A stretch of DNA of 64,000 nt, taken from the NCBI GenBank assembly GCA_001683735.1, contig LUGG01000009.1:868001-932000 (forward strand), written 5' to 3'. Position numbers and translations under genes: made by a program. Source of the stretch: Grifola frondosa (lineage: Eukaryota; Basidiomycota; Agaricomycetes; Polyporales; Grifolaceae). A model generated the notes under the pieces. The model searched no databases and was not told the DNA's origin. It saw nothing but the letters and a program-made list of their open reading frames with translations. Of this stretch, positions 23,901 to 37,350 are shown piece by piece; positions within the stretch are counted from its first letter, which is position 1; each line of letters starts with the position of its first letter.

Positions 23901-26900
23901 CATATCTCTTGTTGGTGGGTCTGGCTTCGGCGGAGCTGACGACCTGTGGCCTTATCTCACGGGTGACTGGTCGGTCGAGCAATACGGCGTGCAGCCGATG
24001 CCTTTCGACGGCTTCCTGTTCGCTAGCCGCGTTATGGTTGCGAAGGAGGCACACACTAGCCCCTCTGTAAAGGATCTCATCGTCGCAGCGAAAGGCGTGG
24101 ACGACCCTAAGTGGGAGGGTACCTACGCGAAGGAGACAGGTGGAATCCTCACCGTTCGATCCGAGCTCGGCGAACCCATTCACAAGATTGCAAATCGCGC
24201 CGTCAAATTGTGGCGAGAGTTCGATGATACGGTTTTCAAGTTGCCGAAGGAGAAACGTGCAGCGTGGTTGCTCGAACACCGTGCGGATGTGATCTCGAAG
24301 TTGAACAGAGATTTCTCGAAGCCGTGGTTTGGCTGGAAGAAGGATGACAGCGTTGTGGAGGACATTGCGGACATGACCTATGAGGAGGTCGTACTGCGGA
24401 TGGTCCGCCTCATGTACGTCGCGCACCAAGAGCGTTGGGTTGATCTGTCCCTGAGAAACCTCACGGGGGATTGGCTGCGTCGTGTGGAAGAGCGCTTCGC
24501 CGGTGTTAACGGTGGCCAGAAAGCGTCGATCTTGCAGTCGTATCAATCGCTTGACAGGCCGGAAGCATTTGTGGAGGAGTTCTTCAAGACATACCCCTTA
24601 GCGACAGAGCAGCTGCTTGCTTCCGAGGACAAGGCGTACTTCCTCACCATTGCGCAAAGGCCTGGACAGAAGCCGGTTCCGTTCATTCCTGTACTCGACG
24701 CTAGCTTCGAAGTTTGGTTCAAAAAGGTTCGTGTGTCTGCAATCTCTTTAGCCTCCTCATTAACGATTTTGTAATAGGATTCACTATGGGCAGCGGAAGA
24801 TATTGAGGCTGTTTTCGACCAGGACCCTCAGCGTGTCTGCATTCTGCAGGGACCGGTCGCGGTCAAGCACTCAACTGTTAAGGACGAACCGATGAAGGAT
24901 ATGCTTAGCAACATCACCTCCATCCTCGTCGAGAAGCTGCTGCAGCGCTTTTACAACGGAGACGCGAGCAAGGTTCCGACCATCGACTATCTAGCTGCGA
25001 AGCCTGCTCCTTTGGTAGATGCAGTGTTGCAGACACCTGGTATTGGTCGTACCCTCACGGCCAACGCGGTCACCTATACAGTGGGCGAGACACTCCCCGA
25101 AGCGTCGGTGTGGTTAGAGAATATTGCTGGTCCCCGCCTGAACTGGATCAGAGCGCTGCTCACTTCCCCGACTATTGTACAAGGCACTTCCTACGTTGAC
25201 AACCCTCTTCGTCGCCTTTTCGCTCCTCGCAAGGGTCAAAGGGTCGTGATCGAAACGAACGATGACTCTCCTATGTCAATTTCTTTGTACGGCGGGGCTC
25301 GCTCGTACGGGGCTCACAAAAGAGAGTTCAAAGCCGTAGAGGCCAAGTTTATCCCGAGCTCCTCCGTTATCGAAGTTACGATGTTCGAAGACCGCCGTGA
25401 TGTGTCTGTCCCGTTGCACCTTCAGTTCGTATACAAGCCTTCGATGGGCTTCGCGCCAATCCACGAGGTCGCAGGTGATCGCAACACGCGGATCAAACAA
25501 TTCTACTGGAAGTTGTGGTTCGGGGACAACGAGACGCTGCCTGAGATCAACGTCCGTGATACGTTTACGGGCCCTGATGTCACCATTGCCGCTGAGGATG
25601 TGGAGAGCTTCTGCGCCGTTGTCGGCAATCAGGGCGAGGCCTTCAAGTCGACTAGGTCGGAGACTCCTCAGGCCCCCATGGATTTCGCCATCGTTACTGG
25701 CTGGCAGGTGTGTACGCAAATCACTCACCGTGAACGATACTAAAATGCTATCCTTAGGCTATTATGCAGGCAATCTTCCCGTCGGCCATCGACGGGGACT
25801 TGCTGAAGCTTGTGCATCTTTCGAACGGCTTCCGGCTTGTCGATGGCGCAAAGCCTCTGAGGGCAGGCGATGTTTGCAAAGCTGAGGCGAGCATCGTTGC
25901 TGTTATTAACAGCGAGGCTGGGAAGACGGTTCGAGTGAAAGGCTTCGTATTGCGTGGCGGCGAGCCAGTCATCGAGGTCACATCATCGTTCTTGTACCGT
26001 GGCAGATTCAACGACTTCGGGAACACCTTTGAACTCCTCGAGGAACCCGACTACGTCGTCGAGTTGGCGAACGAGGCTGCCGTCGGCGTGCTGCAATCTA
26101 AGGAATGGTTCGATTGGGAGGATGAGACGAAGCCGCTCCAAGCTGGTACTACTCTGGTATTCCGCGTGAAATCGGAAGTGACTTTCCGCAACAAGACTTG
26201 CTTCAAGGCGGTGTCCGTCTCGGGCGATATCTTCGTCCGCGACCAAATCAAGCGCCTCGTCAAGGTGGGGTCGGTCGACTTCCTGCAGGACGATTCGAGG
26301 GGCAATCCGGTCCTTTCATATCTACAGCGACATGGAAAGCCTCAAGGCCTCCTCATTCCGTTGTCGAACGAAGGATATACTATGACGAAAGCGGATACCG
26401 CCATTTTCAGCTCGCCTTCCACGAATGAGCCATATTCGAAGGTCTCCGGCGACTTCAATCCCATTCACATCAATCCGTACTTCGCTGACTTTGCCTCCCT
26501 CCCCGGTACCATTACCCACGGATTGTGGTCCAGTGCAGCAACTCGGAAATACGTTGAGACCATTGTTGCTCAAGGCCAGCCGGACCGCGTCATTGCGTGA
26601 GTATCTACAAATGCATTTTTGTATGTGCACGCTAACACTTTATACAGTTATGATGTCACGTTCGTCGGGATGGTGCTTCCCAATGACGAGCTCAAGGTTA
26701 CTATCAAGCACGTTGGCATGCGCGATGGCAACATCGTCGTCAAGATTGAGACGTTCAACAGCAATGGCGACAAGGTCATTGAGGGTACTGCGGAGGTCGC
26801 TCAACCGACGACCGTGTATGTCTTCACCGGTCAAGGGTCTCAAGAGCCGGGGATGGGCATGGATCTATATAACTCCTCGCCAGCGGCCCGTTCCGTTTGG

Positions 26901-29900
26901 GAGGCTGCAGACGAACATCTGGCAGCGGTTTATGGCTTCTCGATCGTGGAGATCGTGAAGGACAATCCGAAGGAGAAGACTATACATTTCGGAGGTATCA
27001 AAGGTCAAGCAATCCGACAGCGCTACATGGATATGACGTATGACACTATGGACAAGGACGGCAACGTCAAGACCCTCCCGCTCTTCGGCGACATCAACGT
27101 TCGTACTCAACGCTACACCTTCAGTCACCCTGCTGGTCTTCTCTTTGCGACTCAGTTTGCGCAGATCGCCTTGGTGGTCACCGAACGCGCCGCGTTCGAG
27201 GATATGCGTTCTAAAGGTTTCGTACAAAAAGACTCGGCCTTCGCTGGACACTCACTCGGAGAGTACTCCGCTCTCGCCTCTATCGCCGACGTTCTCGCCA
27301 TCTCCTCTCTTGTCGATGTCGTTTTCTACCGTGGTATCACGATGCAGCGTGCTGTCGAACGCGATGCTGAGAACCGCTCAAACTACGCTATGTGTGCCGT
27401 CAATCCCGGTCGGGTGTCAAAAACGTTCAGTGATGCCGCTCTTCGAGAAGTTGTCGACGATATCGCTCACCGGACTGGCTGTCTTCTCGAAATCGTCAAC
27501 TTCAATGTCGAGGTGCGTCTGACATTGAAATTTCAGGTGCTGTGATCTGACGGATCTGCTATAGGGTCAACAATACGTGTGTGCGGGTGAATTGGTCGCG
27601 CTTCAGACGATGACAAATGTTCTGAACTACCTCAAAATGGAGAAGATCGATATTCCTAAGGTACGTGCATCGTGTGCATCGGTTGTACAGCCATTGACTT
27701 CTGTTTTGTTAGTTGACCGAGATGTTCACTGTCGACCAAGTTAAGGAGATGCTTGGTGAGATCGTTGACTCCTGCTTCACCCGTGCCAAGGAACAGCAAG
27801 CTACGGAAGGATACATCAAACTTGAGCGTGGATTTGCGACCATCCCTCTCCCCGGCATTGACGTACCATTCCATTCGCGGTACCTTTGGGCTGGGGTAAT
27901 GCCGTTCAGGGCATGTGAGTTGGAGCATTTTTTTTTGAATGTTCGTCGCATCTCAACTTTTGCCTAGATCTTTCGAAGAAGATCAATGCTGCGCACCTGA
28001 ATCCCGACACCCTTGTCGGGAAGTATGTGCCTAACCTGGTTGCGAAGCCTTTCCAGGTTTCGAAGGACTACGCCCAGCTCATTTACGATCAGACACTGTC
28101 TCCGCGTCTCGACAAGGTACTTCGTAAGTGGGATCAAGATCAATGGGGATCCGTCGAACATAGGCAGAAACTTGCGTACATCATTCTCGTCGAATTGTTG
28201 GCCTATCAGTTCGCGTCACCAGTTCGGTGGATAGAGACACAAGACATCCTTTTCACGCATTACGGCTTCGAACGGTTCATCGAGATTGGTCCTTCACCCA
28301 CGCTCACCGGCATGGCATCGAGAACCCTAAAGGCCAAATACGAGGTTCAGGATGACTCGGTCAGCCATGCGCGTATTATCCTGTGCCATGCCAAGCACAC
28401 GAAGGAGGTGTACTATCAGTTCGAGGACGAGCTTGAGGCTCCTGCTGCTGATTCCTCTTCAGTCGAGACTTCCGCCACGCCCGCTGCGGCTCCCGTTGCT
28501 TCGACGCCATCGCTTGTCCCAGCTCCGGCTGTGACTGCCGCCGCAAGCGTAGAAGATGTTCCACTGAAGGCCGTCGACATCCTCACCGCCATTGTCGCTC
28601 AGAAGCTCAAGAAGAGAGTCGACGAAATCCCTCTTTCGAAGTCTGTCAAGGATTTGGTGGGCGGGAAGTCGACCATGCAAAACGAGATTCTCGGAGATCT
28701 TCAGCTCGAATTCTCGTCCGCTCCGGAAAAGGGCGAAGAACTTCCCTAGAAGAGCTTGGATCTGCGTTAGGAGTGGGTTTCTCCGGATCTTTGGGCAAGT
28801 ATACTTCAGGTCTCGTATCCCGTTTAATCGGTGGCAAAATGCCTGGTGGCTTCAATCTGTCCGCGATTAAGGCCTACTTATCGAAGGCTTGGGGATTGGG
28901 CCCTTCTCGTGCAGATGGGGTTCTCCTCCTGGGCACGACAATGGAACCCGCTAAGCGATTAGGATCCGAGGCTGACGCTAGGACATGGTTGGACACCGTT
29001 GTTGCCTTATACGCTCAGCGCGCGGGTGTCTCGTTGTCGTCTGGCGGTACCAGCGGCGGCGCTGGCGGTGGTGGCGGTGGTGCCGTCATCAACAGCGAGG
29101 AGTTCTTGAAATTCCAAGCTGATCAGGAGCGCTTCGCCGCGCAACAGGTTGAGCTATATATGCGGTATTTGGGCCGTGATTCAAGAGCGGGAGAGATCAA
29201 ATTCGATGCAGAGAAGGCAAATTCTGCCGTGCTTCAATCTCGTCTCGACGCCATTGCGAAAGAGCACGGCGACAGCTACATCGATGGTATTCAGCCTGTG
29301 TTCGATTCTCTGAAGGCGCGGCATTTCGACTCCTCTTGGAACTGGGTCCGACAGGACGCTCTCCTCATGTTCTACGACATAATTTTCGGCCGCTTGACAA
29401 CTGTCGACCGAGAAATCACCGCTCGATGCATCGCTATCATGAACCGCGCGATCCTGAGTTGGTGACATATATGCAGTACTACATCGACCAATGCGATCCT
29501 ACCCGTGGCGAGAACTACAAGCTGGCGAAGCAGTTTGGGCAGCAACTCATCGATAACTGTCGCGAAGTCTTGGGTCAACCGCCCCTTACAAAGACGGTAT
29601 GTTTTAATTATAAATATGATCAACTTTTCGTTCTTACCTTTTCTCAGTGACATTCCCGACCGCTCCTCACACTGAGGTCACCGCGAAAGGCGATATCGTC
29701 TACACAGAGATTGTTCGGGAGAACGTTCGCAAGCTTGAGGCGTATGTCGAAGAGATGGCCAGCGGTGATACGATTACCGCCCCGACGAATATTCAGAAAA
29801 TTCAAGACGATGTGTTGAAGTTGTGGAATGTCGTGAAGTCACAGCCGGAGATCAGCGAAGAGCAGAAGAATCGCATCAAAGCGTTATACGAAGGTGTCGT

Positions 29901-32900
29901 GCGATCGCTTCGCAAACGACCGGAATCTCGTCCTCGTCCTGGAGCCCCTCGGCAACGCCGATCTTCATCTCAATTCCTGCGTCCTCAAGTATCCAGTGTC
30001 ACGTCCATTACAGCGGACAAAGTGCCTCTTCTTCATCTTAAGCGTAAAGTCGGTACGAACTGGGAATACAGTAGCAACCTCACCGGTGTATACCTGGACA
30101 TCCTGCATGAGATCGCAACCTCGGGTACAACCTTCAAAGACAAGAATGCTCTTTTGACCGGCGTCGGCAAGGGCTCCATCGGAGTCGAGATCCTGAAGGG
30201 CCTCTCTCTCGGGAGGTGCGCACGTCGTGATCACCACTTCGCGCTATAGCCGGGCGACCGTCGAGTACTACCAGGGCATTTTCCAGCGGTTCGGTAGCAA
30301 AGGCTCCGCGCTCACCGTCGTGCCGTTCAATCAAGGTTCGAAGCAGGACGTGGAAGCTCTTGTCGATTATATCTACTCCATTCTTGGCCTCGACCTGGAC
30401 TACATCTTGCCATTCGCTGCTGTACCGGAGAATGGTCGTGAGATCGACGGCTTGGACGACAAGTCCGAACTCGCGCACCGCATCATGCTGGTCAACCTCC
30501 TCCGCTTGCTAGGAGCTGTGAAGATCAAGAAAGCGAGCCGCCATTTCGTAACTCGACCCACTCAGGTTATCCTCCCTTGTCTCCTAATCATGGACTGTTC
30601 GGCAACGATGGCTTGTACTCAGAGTCTAAGATTTCGCTGGAGACGCTGTTCAACCGATGGAACTCCGAAAGCTGGGGAGAATACCTTTGCCTTGCGGGAG
30701 CTGTTATTGGGTAATTATCCTGTTTTTCCCTCTTTTAACGCCCTTCTCATTCTTGTCATTTAGCTGGACTCGCGGCACTGGCCTGATGGACGCCACGAAC
30801 ATGGTCGCCCATGACGTTGAAAGCCACGGCGTTCGCACCTTCTCCGCCAAGGAGATGGCATTCAATATCCTTGGTTTGATGCATCCACTTCTCTTCAGTA
30901 TCACGCAGGTCGAACCAATTTGGGCCGATCTCAATGGTGGAATGGACCGCTTGCCTGATCTCGCCGAGATCACCACCCGCATCCGCAGCAATCTTAACAA
31001 GAAGAGCGAACTCCGTCGTGCAATCGCGAGAGATAACGCAGCTGATTTCAAGATCGTCAACGGTGTAGAGGCTGAGCGGGTCCTCCAGACGGTCAACGTC
31101 ACTCCTCGCGCAAATTTCAAATTCGACTTCCCAGCGTTAGGATCCATAGAATCGCTCTCCGACGTCTCGCAGCTGCGCGGAATGCTCGACCTGGAGAAAG
31201 TTATCGTTGTTACCGGCTTTGCGGAGGTAGGACCTTGGGGAAGCTCGCGTACTCGATGGGAGATGGAGGCCGCGGCGAATTCACCATCGAAGGCTGCATC
31301 GAGATGGCCTGGATGATGGCTACATCAAGCACTTCGATGGGCGGCTCAAGGACGGTGCGCTCTACGTCGGATGGGTCGACTCTAAGACTGGCGAACCTGT
31401 GGATGACAAGGACGTAAAGGACGTTACGAGAAGGATATCCTTACTCATGCGGGTGTCCGTCTCATCGGTGAGCCAAGGACCACTCTTCAGTACATATTTT
31501 TACTGATGATATATGAAAGAACCCGAGCTATTCCGTGGTTACGACCCAAAGAAGAAGGTTTTCAACCAAGAAATTGAACTCTTGCATGACCTCGAACCTT
31601 TCGAAGTCGCTGAGGTGGAGGCGGAGAAGTTCAAGTACGAGCACGGTGACAAGTGCGACATCTGGGCTGGTGAAGGTGGCCAGTGGTTTGTCAAGTTCAA
31701 GAAAGGTTCTCGCGTCCTTGTTCCGAAGGCGTTCAAGTTCAACCGACTCGTCGGCGGTCAGATTCCTACGGGTTGGAGTGCCGGCCGTTACGGTATTCCG
31801 GCAGATATCATCGCTCAAACTGACAGGACGTCGCTGTGGGCCCTCGCTTCTGCAGCGGAGGCTCTCAATATGTCCGGTATCACGGATCCATATGAGCTGT
31901 ACCAACACATGCATCCGTCCGAAGTTGGATCGAGTATTGGGAGCGGCATGGGCGGCATGGAAAGTCTATCGCAGATGTTCAAGGATCGCAGGGATGAGAA
32001 GGAGGTCCAGAACGACATTCTGCAAGAGACGTGCGCCGTGATCTTTCTTGTGTTCGCTCCATCACTAACCGACTGCGTTCTAGATTTATCAACACCACCG
32101 CAGGCTGGATCAACTTACTTCTGCTTTCTTCGAGTGGTCCCATCAAAATTCCCGTGGGCGCCTGGTGAGCATCTCTTGATATAATCAGTTTCACTTGGTC
32201 CTTACATCTGCGTTTATAGCGCAACTGCGCTCCAGTCGATGGAAATCGCGTGTGACACATTGTTATCCGGCAAGGCCAAGGTGATGCTGGCGGGTGGTTT
32301 CGATGACCTCAGCGAAGAGGGTTCCTACGAATTCGCCAACATGAAAGCGACTAGCAACTCCGAGACCGAATTTGCAATGGGCCGTGAGCCCACTGAAATG
32401 TCAAGGCCGGCGACTACCACTCGCTCTGGTGTAAGCGCTCCTACTTGCAAGTTCCCAGTCAGGCTGACTTACGTTTCGATATTGTAGTTCATGGAGTCCC
32501 AGGGCTCGGGAGTTCATGTCCTTATGAGTGCCAAGACTGCCTTAGAATTAGGCTGTCCAGTCCGTGGTATTGTGGCATTCACTTCTACCTCCACGTAAGT
32601 CATCACGATTGCCCTATCTTAACATAAAGTGACCTGGTATTTTAGTGACAAGGCCGGTCGATCTGTACCCGCACCTGGTCGTGGTGCGCTTTCCATCGCT
32701 AGGGAGGTGCCTTCGAAGCATCCTCTTCCAGTTCTTGATCTCGCGTATCGATCAAGACAACTGGCCTTCCGCCGCACCCAGATCTCTCATTGGCTAGCTA
32801 ATGAGCAACATCAGCTTCAGGAAGAGGTTGAGTACCATAAGAGCCGCGGCGAGACTGTCGACGAGGAATACTTCGCTTGTCGCGTGGCAGACATTGAACA

Positions 32901-34328
32901 GGAGGCGGCACGACAAGAGAAGGATGCGCTGGCAACTTATGGTATGTTACAGGGCACAGATCCTCGTGTTGCGCCCCTCCGTCGGGCTCTTGCCGTCTGG
33001 GGTCTCACTGCCGATGACATTGGAGTGCTCTCCATCCACGGAACAAGTACTGGTGCCAACGTTAGTATCTCTGATCGTATTTGTGAATCCTATCTGACAA
33101 GTTGTCTTTATGCAGGAGAAGAATGAGACGCATATCTGGAACGACGTCTTCACTACCATTCATCGTACACCCGGCAATGCGGTTCCCATCATGGCCCAGA
33201 AATCTTTGTGTGGTCATTCCAAGGGTGGTTCTGCGGCGTGGCAGCTGGCTGGTCTCCTTCAAAGTGTGGAGTCCGGTATCATACCTGGCAACCGCAACGC
33301 CGAGTGAGTGTTGTCGATATTGGGAGATCCCCATCATCTGCTGACAAAGATCTTCCAGCAACGTCGACGCGAACTTCAAAAAATACACTTATCTGGTGTT
33401 CCCATCGAAGACGATCCACACGGATGGCGTTCGCGCTGGAGTCATGGTAAGTACGCGGATTTATATCCAGTATTAAAGCTCATCGTTCTGTAGTCATCCT
33501 TTGGCTTTGGTCAAGTTGGCGGTACTTGTTTGATCGTCAACGCTCGCTATCTACTCGGTGCTCTTGAGCCATCGGTCTACGAATCGTACAGGACGAAGAA
33601 TCTCGTTCGCGCTCGCCAATGCTACAAAGCCATGAGCGAGATGATGATCAGTAACTGTCTGGTCAAGGTCAAGGAAGCTCCACCCTACTCCAAGGAGCTC
33701 GAGGCTCCGGTGTTGCTCAACCCTCTGGCACGGACGACGTTCGATCGGAAGACTGGAAGCTATTCATTCCCGACGAAATTGGCTGTCAAGCACCAGTACG
33801 ACGTGACCAACGTTCAAAGCCGTCTCCGAAATCTTCTCTGTGAAGGAATCTACTGCCGGCGTCGGCGTTGATCAGGGTGAGCATCGCTCGATTGGTATTT
33901 GAATCACTGCAGTCTCTGACGAGTGCCTTGCAGAGCTGATCTCGTCGGTTCCCTCATGGAACCCAACCTTTGTGGAGAGGAATTTCACTGACGCCGAGAT
34001 CGAGTACTGCCGTTCGCAACCCTCGCCTCCCTCATCCTTCGCTGCCCGCTGGGTAGGAAAGGAAGCGGTATTCAAGTCGCTCGGGTGTCATCGAAGGGCG
34101 CTGCTGCCCCGATGAAAGACATCGAAATCCTTCCTGACGAGTCCGGAGTACCTACCGTCATCCTGCACGGCGACGCTAAGTCAGCTGCTGAGGCAAAGGG
34201 CGTCTCGAAAGTGCATCTGTCGCTGAGCCATTCCGAGGTCAGTCAATCCTGTTGAACAAACGTCAGACATAGGCTGACTGCTTTCTCAGACTGTTGCCAT
34301 CGCGTTCGCGCAGGCGAATTCTTCATGA
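20974..34328 (+). CDS. Fatty acid synthase, beta and alpha subunits fused in one gene
   Basis: Cytosolic type I FAS, making palmitate/stearate from acetyl-, malonyl-CoA and NADPH. Domains in order: acetyltransferase ([11 protein letters not shown], about 22335), enoyl reductase ([12 protein letters not shown], about 23380; [10 protein letters not shown]), dehydratase ([14 protein letters not shown], about 26445; HGLWSSAA), malonyl/palmitoyl transferase ([13 protein letters not shown], about 26825; [10 protein letters not shown], about 27250), acyl carrier protein ([10 protein letters not shown] with the phosphopantetheine Ser at 28669), ketoreductase ([20 protein letters not shown]), ketosynthase (active-site Cys in GACATALQS, split by the intron 32165-32219; GHSKGGSA His near 33218) and phosphopantetheinyl transferase (GVGVDQ…[12 protein letters not shown]), stop at 34326. 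Some 18 short introns follow a 510-bp first intron. About twelve one-base frame breaks (for example 22786, 22821, 28746, 29448, 30576, 31318, 31420, 34084) interrupt conserved blocks. No second ACP is seen. Confidence 0.95.
21052..21562 (+). other. Long first intron of FAS (about 510 bp)
   Basis: The donor GTGAGC follows codon 26 (GTIR), and the acceptor ACCACAG precedes ISIPVS. It is nearly ten times longer than the other FAS introns. I see no nested gene, and the open frames inside it do not resemble known proteins. Confidence 0.75.
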
Positions 34329-34830
34329 TTTCGGTTCTCTTATCCTATATCCATTTGTCTGCTCTTATTCTGCATGGTTGCCGGGTTCGTCGTTAGCTGT
34401 GTTTCCTTTACGTCACCGCACGCTTGGTAGATTTTGCATGTCTTTTCACGCTATCATGTTCTGTTCACGCAATAGATTTCTGATCATGTTTTCAATTATC
34501 GATTGTCTCCGGTACGATCCACGATCTGAGAAATGTGTTCGCGGAGTGCCAACGCACGAGCGTCTACGTGCTTGTCCTGGACTGTTTCGTTGGGACTCGC
34601 GTTAACACTTGCGAAGGCTAGTCGACCATCCCCGTTCTTCGTCGAAGGCATGCTCATTCAGTTCTAGGCAAACGTTGTGTGCAAATCACTGATAGTAGTG
34701 TAAACCTGCGTGTTGCCAGCCAACCCTTATCGCCTCGCTCTAGGGTATAGGTATGTGATGCCACTGGATTAACCCGTCAACATATCGTTTACAGCTTTTT
34801 ACATCTTCCAGTGCGGAATAATTGGATACC
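34329..34830. other. Intergenic, FAS 3' flank and phosphatase promoter
   Basis: 500 bp of T-rich then mixed sequence. No gene and no clear TATA box is seen close to the downstream start. Confidence 0.45.
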
Positions 34831-36418
34831 ATGTTTCGCACACCCACTCTACTTGCCATTCTCATTCCCTCCTGGGTGTCGTCTGGGTTTTCCGCTCGTT
34901 CATACCCGAATTCGACCTCTTCGCCGCAGTCTCCAGCTTGCCGCTCTCCTGGCCTCTTGCGGTGCACCCTGACTTAGAGAAGACACAAGACGCGTATGAC
35001 GAGTCAGATGTGATGCAGCAGCCTCTTGAGGCCTTCGATTTCACGGACCTCATGCGCATACACCTGTGGCTGTGGCTAGTACAGTCAAGGACATTTCAGA
35101 CGTGCCAGTCGCAGGGCAGTTTACGCGCAAGATTGTGGCCGTAGGCGACCTGCACGGGACCTGCCAAATGCGCTAGAGGTCCTTCAAATGGCCGGTGTCG
35201 TTAATGAGCACGGCGATTGGACTGGCGATGTAGACTTCTTCGTGCAGACGGGAGATATCATCGATCGGTAAGTATCATGTAATGGTGAGTGTTCGTTGTA
35301 CTGAGCTTGGGCGTTGCAGAGGGGATGATACCATCAAGCTCTACATTTGGATGGATAAGCTTCGCGACCAGGCGTGTGCTGGAGGTACAGTGTTTGTCGC
35401 ACTTGGGAAACCATGAATGATGAATGTGATTGGTATGTAGCACAATCTCTTTTTCGTCCAGCCAATTTTACACTAATCTCAATTATTGTGTGCGCCTAAT
35501 TTAGGCGATTGGAGGTGAATAAAACTCATTGTCTGCACACTACGCTAGTAAACCTCTCTTTGTAGATACGTCCACCCTCAGAGATCCAAACGTTTGGTTC
35601 GGCAGCTTCCCGTCAAAAGATGCTTATGACTGGCCAAATCGGCCGCAGTTGGGCCGTAAACTACACTACAGCCGGGCGGCTGCCTCTGCACCCCTCCCTT
35701 GGTGAGCCCAACACCGACTATGACACCGCCTTAGACTCCTCGCCTCTATCACACGCCGCCCTCTCCTTTGTACATGGGGGTCTTGCGCCATCCTACCCTG
35801 ACCTCACGCCGTTTCCATCTCGTATCAATGACCTTGCGAGCTCGCTGCTGTATAAGTTACAGCATCGCACGCCGCCTCTTCCGCATCCTCCTCACCCGTA
35901 TCCCGGTCTACCCGCAGATGCAACGCTGGCGGAGCAGCGGTTATACGAGACAGACGGGCCTCTGTGGTATCGCGGGTGGGCACTGGAACCCGAGGAGCGG
36001 GTGTGTGCGGAGGTGGACGCGGTGCTCGAGAAGACGGGGACGAGGCGCATGATCATGGGGCATACCCCTGATTTCCAGGTCCGTACGTTTGAGATTTACC
36101 TAGTGATAGATGCTGATGTAATTTCTTGCAGAGGATTGTTTCGAGATGCCATGGGAAAATCATCATCATCGATACCGGTGCGTTATCCTCATGTTCAGAA
36201 AATAAATGGACTGATGCAATTCGCATGTAGGAATATCGCACGCATACGGCGGAGCGCTGTCTGCTCTGTCCGTCACGTATACCCTTACACCCATACCCAG
36301 TAACGACTCTGCGCCACAGACCTGGAAGGAGAGAGAAGTTGTGAGCGCACTCTACGTAGATAGGCATGACGTACTCGCTGCGGATGAGAGAGAGATCGTA
36401 GGTGATTTTAGCATGTAG
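34831..36418 (+). CDS. Shewanella-like metallophosphatase, signal-anchored
   Basis: A PPP-type calcineurin-like phosphoesterase with an N-terminal hydrophobic segment (FRTPTLLAILIP, then LLGVVWVF) that probably anchors it in the secretory pathway. Metal-binding motifs are GDLHG (about 35145), GDIIDRGDD (spliced across the intron 35267-35319), LGNHE (about 35405), the HGG in SFVHGGLAP (about 35770) and GHTPD near the end of the main exon, followed by HGKIIIIDTGISHAYGGALSAL. These give the classic D-H/D/N/H/H set. Several short introns split the gene; the last exons end DFSM at 36418. Six apparent indels are present (about 34868, 35059, 35157, 35395 with an extra T, 35415, 35575), each restoring the family motif. 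The substrate is unknown; plant and protozoan relatives dephosphorylate phosphoproteins. Confidence 0.82.
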
Positions 36419-36561
36419 ATTGGTCGGTTTCTTAGTTTTTTTGGGATAACTTATTGGACTAATGATTCGCTCGTTGAAACATAATAATAACGCTTTGGCA
36501 TGGATTGTACGTTGACTCGCACGCGAGCGTCGCGAGTGCGTCGCGAGCACTGTCGTGAAGT

Positions 36562-36796
36562 TCAAGGATAGAATTTAAGCGTAATGGCGCAGCCTGGGGA
36601 GGGGCATCCATAGCCGGCAGAACGGAAGCGAGTACACGCATAAAGGTAGAGCATTAGCAAGCCCGGACGACGTACCGGACTTTGTGACGAAGTTTATCGG
36701 CTGGCCCACCTTTTGGTCCTGCACGGCTAATGCAATATAGTTTGTGAGCGAGGAGTCACTGCCATCGCCGTTTCGACGGAACTTCGCAATCGGCAT
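36562..36796 (-). CDS. Possible small protein, 51 residues, two exons
   Basis: A neat two-exon frame (36796-36676, 36593-36562) encodes MPIAKFRRNGDGSDSS… and ends GCAITLKFYP. The 82-bp intron has a GTACGT donor, a TGCTAAT branch motif and a CCCAG acceptor. I recognise no family. It may be the 3' part of a longer gene or chance. Confidence 0.28.
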
Positions 36797-37350
36797 GCGC
36801 GTGCTGAGAGAAATGCAGGTATAGATATGAGAACAGTGGGTCCATGGAACCATCTCGTGCGAGTGGTTTTTGATCAAGTTATCTCGCGAAGGGTTTGGTA
36901 TGTAACGTCATCAATGAGAGTGTCGTCCAGCCGCTATTGGTCTCGACGTCCGCATTTGAGCTCGCGACGGAGACCGTATGCCTTCTGATGAAGATTGACG
37001 ACTATGTGCAGATGCGATAGTCAAGATGGCGCTCGCGTTGATAAATATGAAATGCAGAATTGTAATTAGGCTTCAGAGACCCGAAGGCATGTAGGAAGTT
37101 TATCAGAGTTGTAATCATTCATCGCATGCTGTGATGGCTTGGACACGAATATGTAGAGCTCGAATTCATGATTGTACAAGAAACCTAGGAATTCATCGTT
37201 GATCGCGCTTCTGTGCATCTGTTCTCCTACAGATACAAAACTTGGATTGAAAAATAAGGAATACAGAAAAGCCATACAAAAGGCTATTGACTTACACAAT
37301 AACACGCAATTTATCAAGGATTCATTCAACGGATGGCCGCCACAAGCCAA
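36797..37350. other. Intergenic
   Basis: No recognisable gene. The sequence is AT-richer than its surroundings around 37050-37320. Confidence 0.4.
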
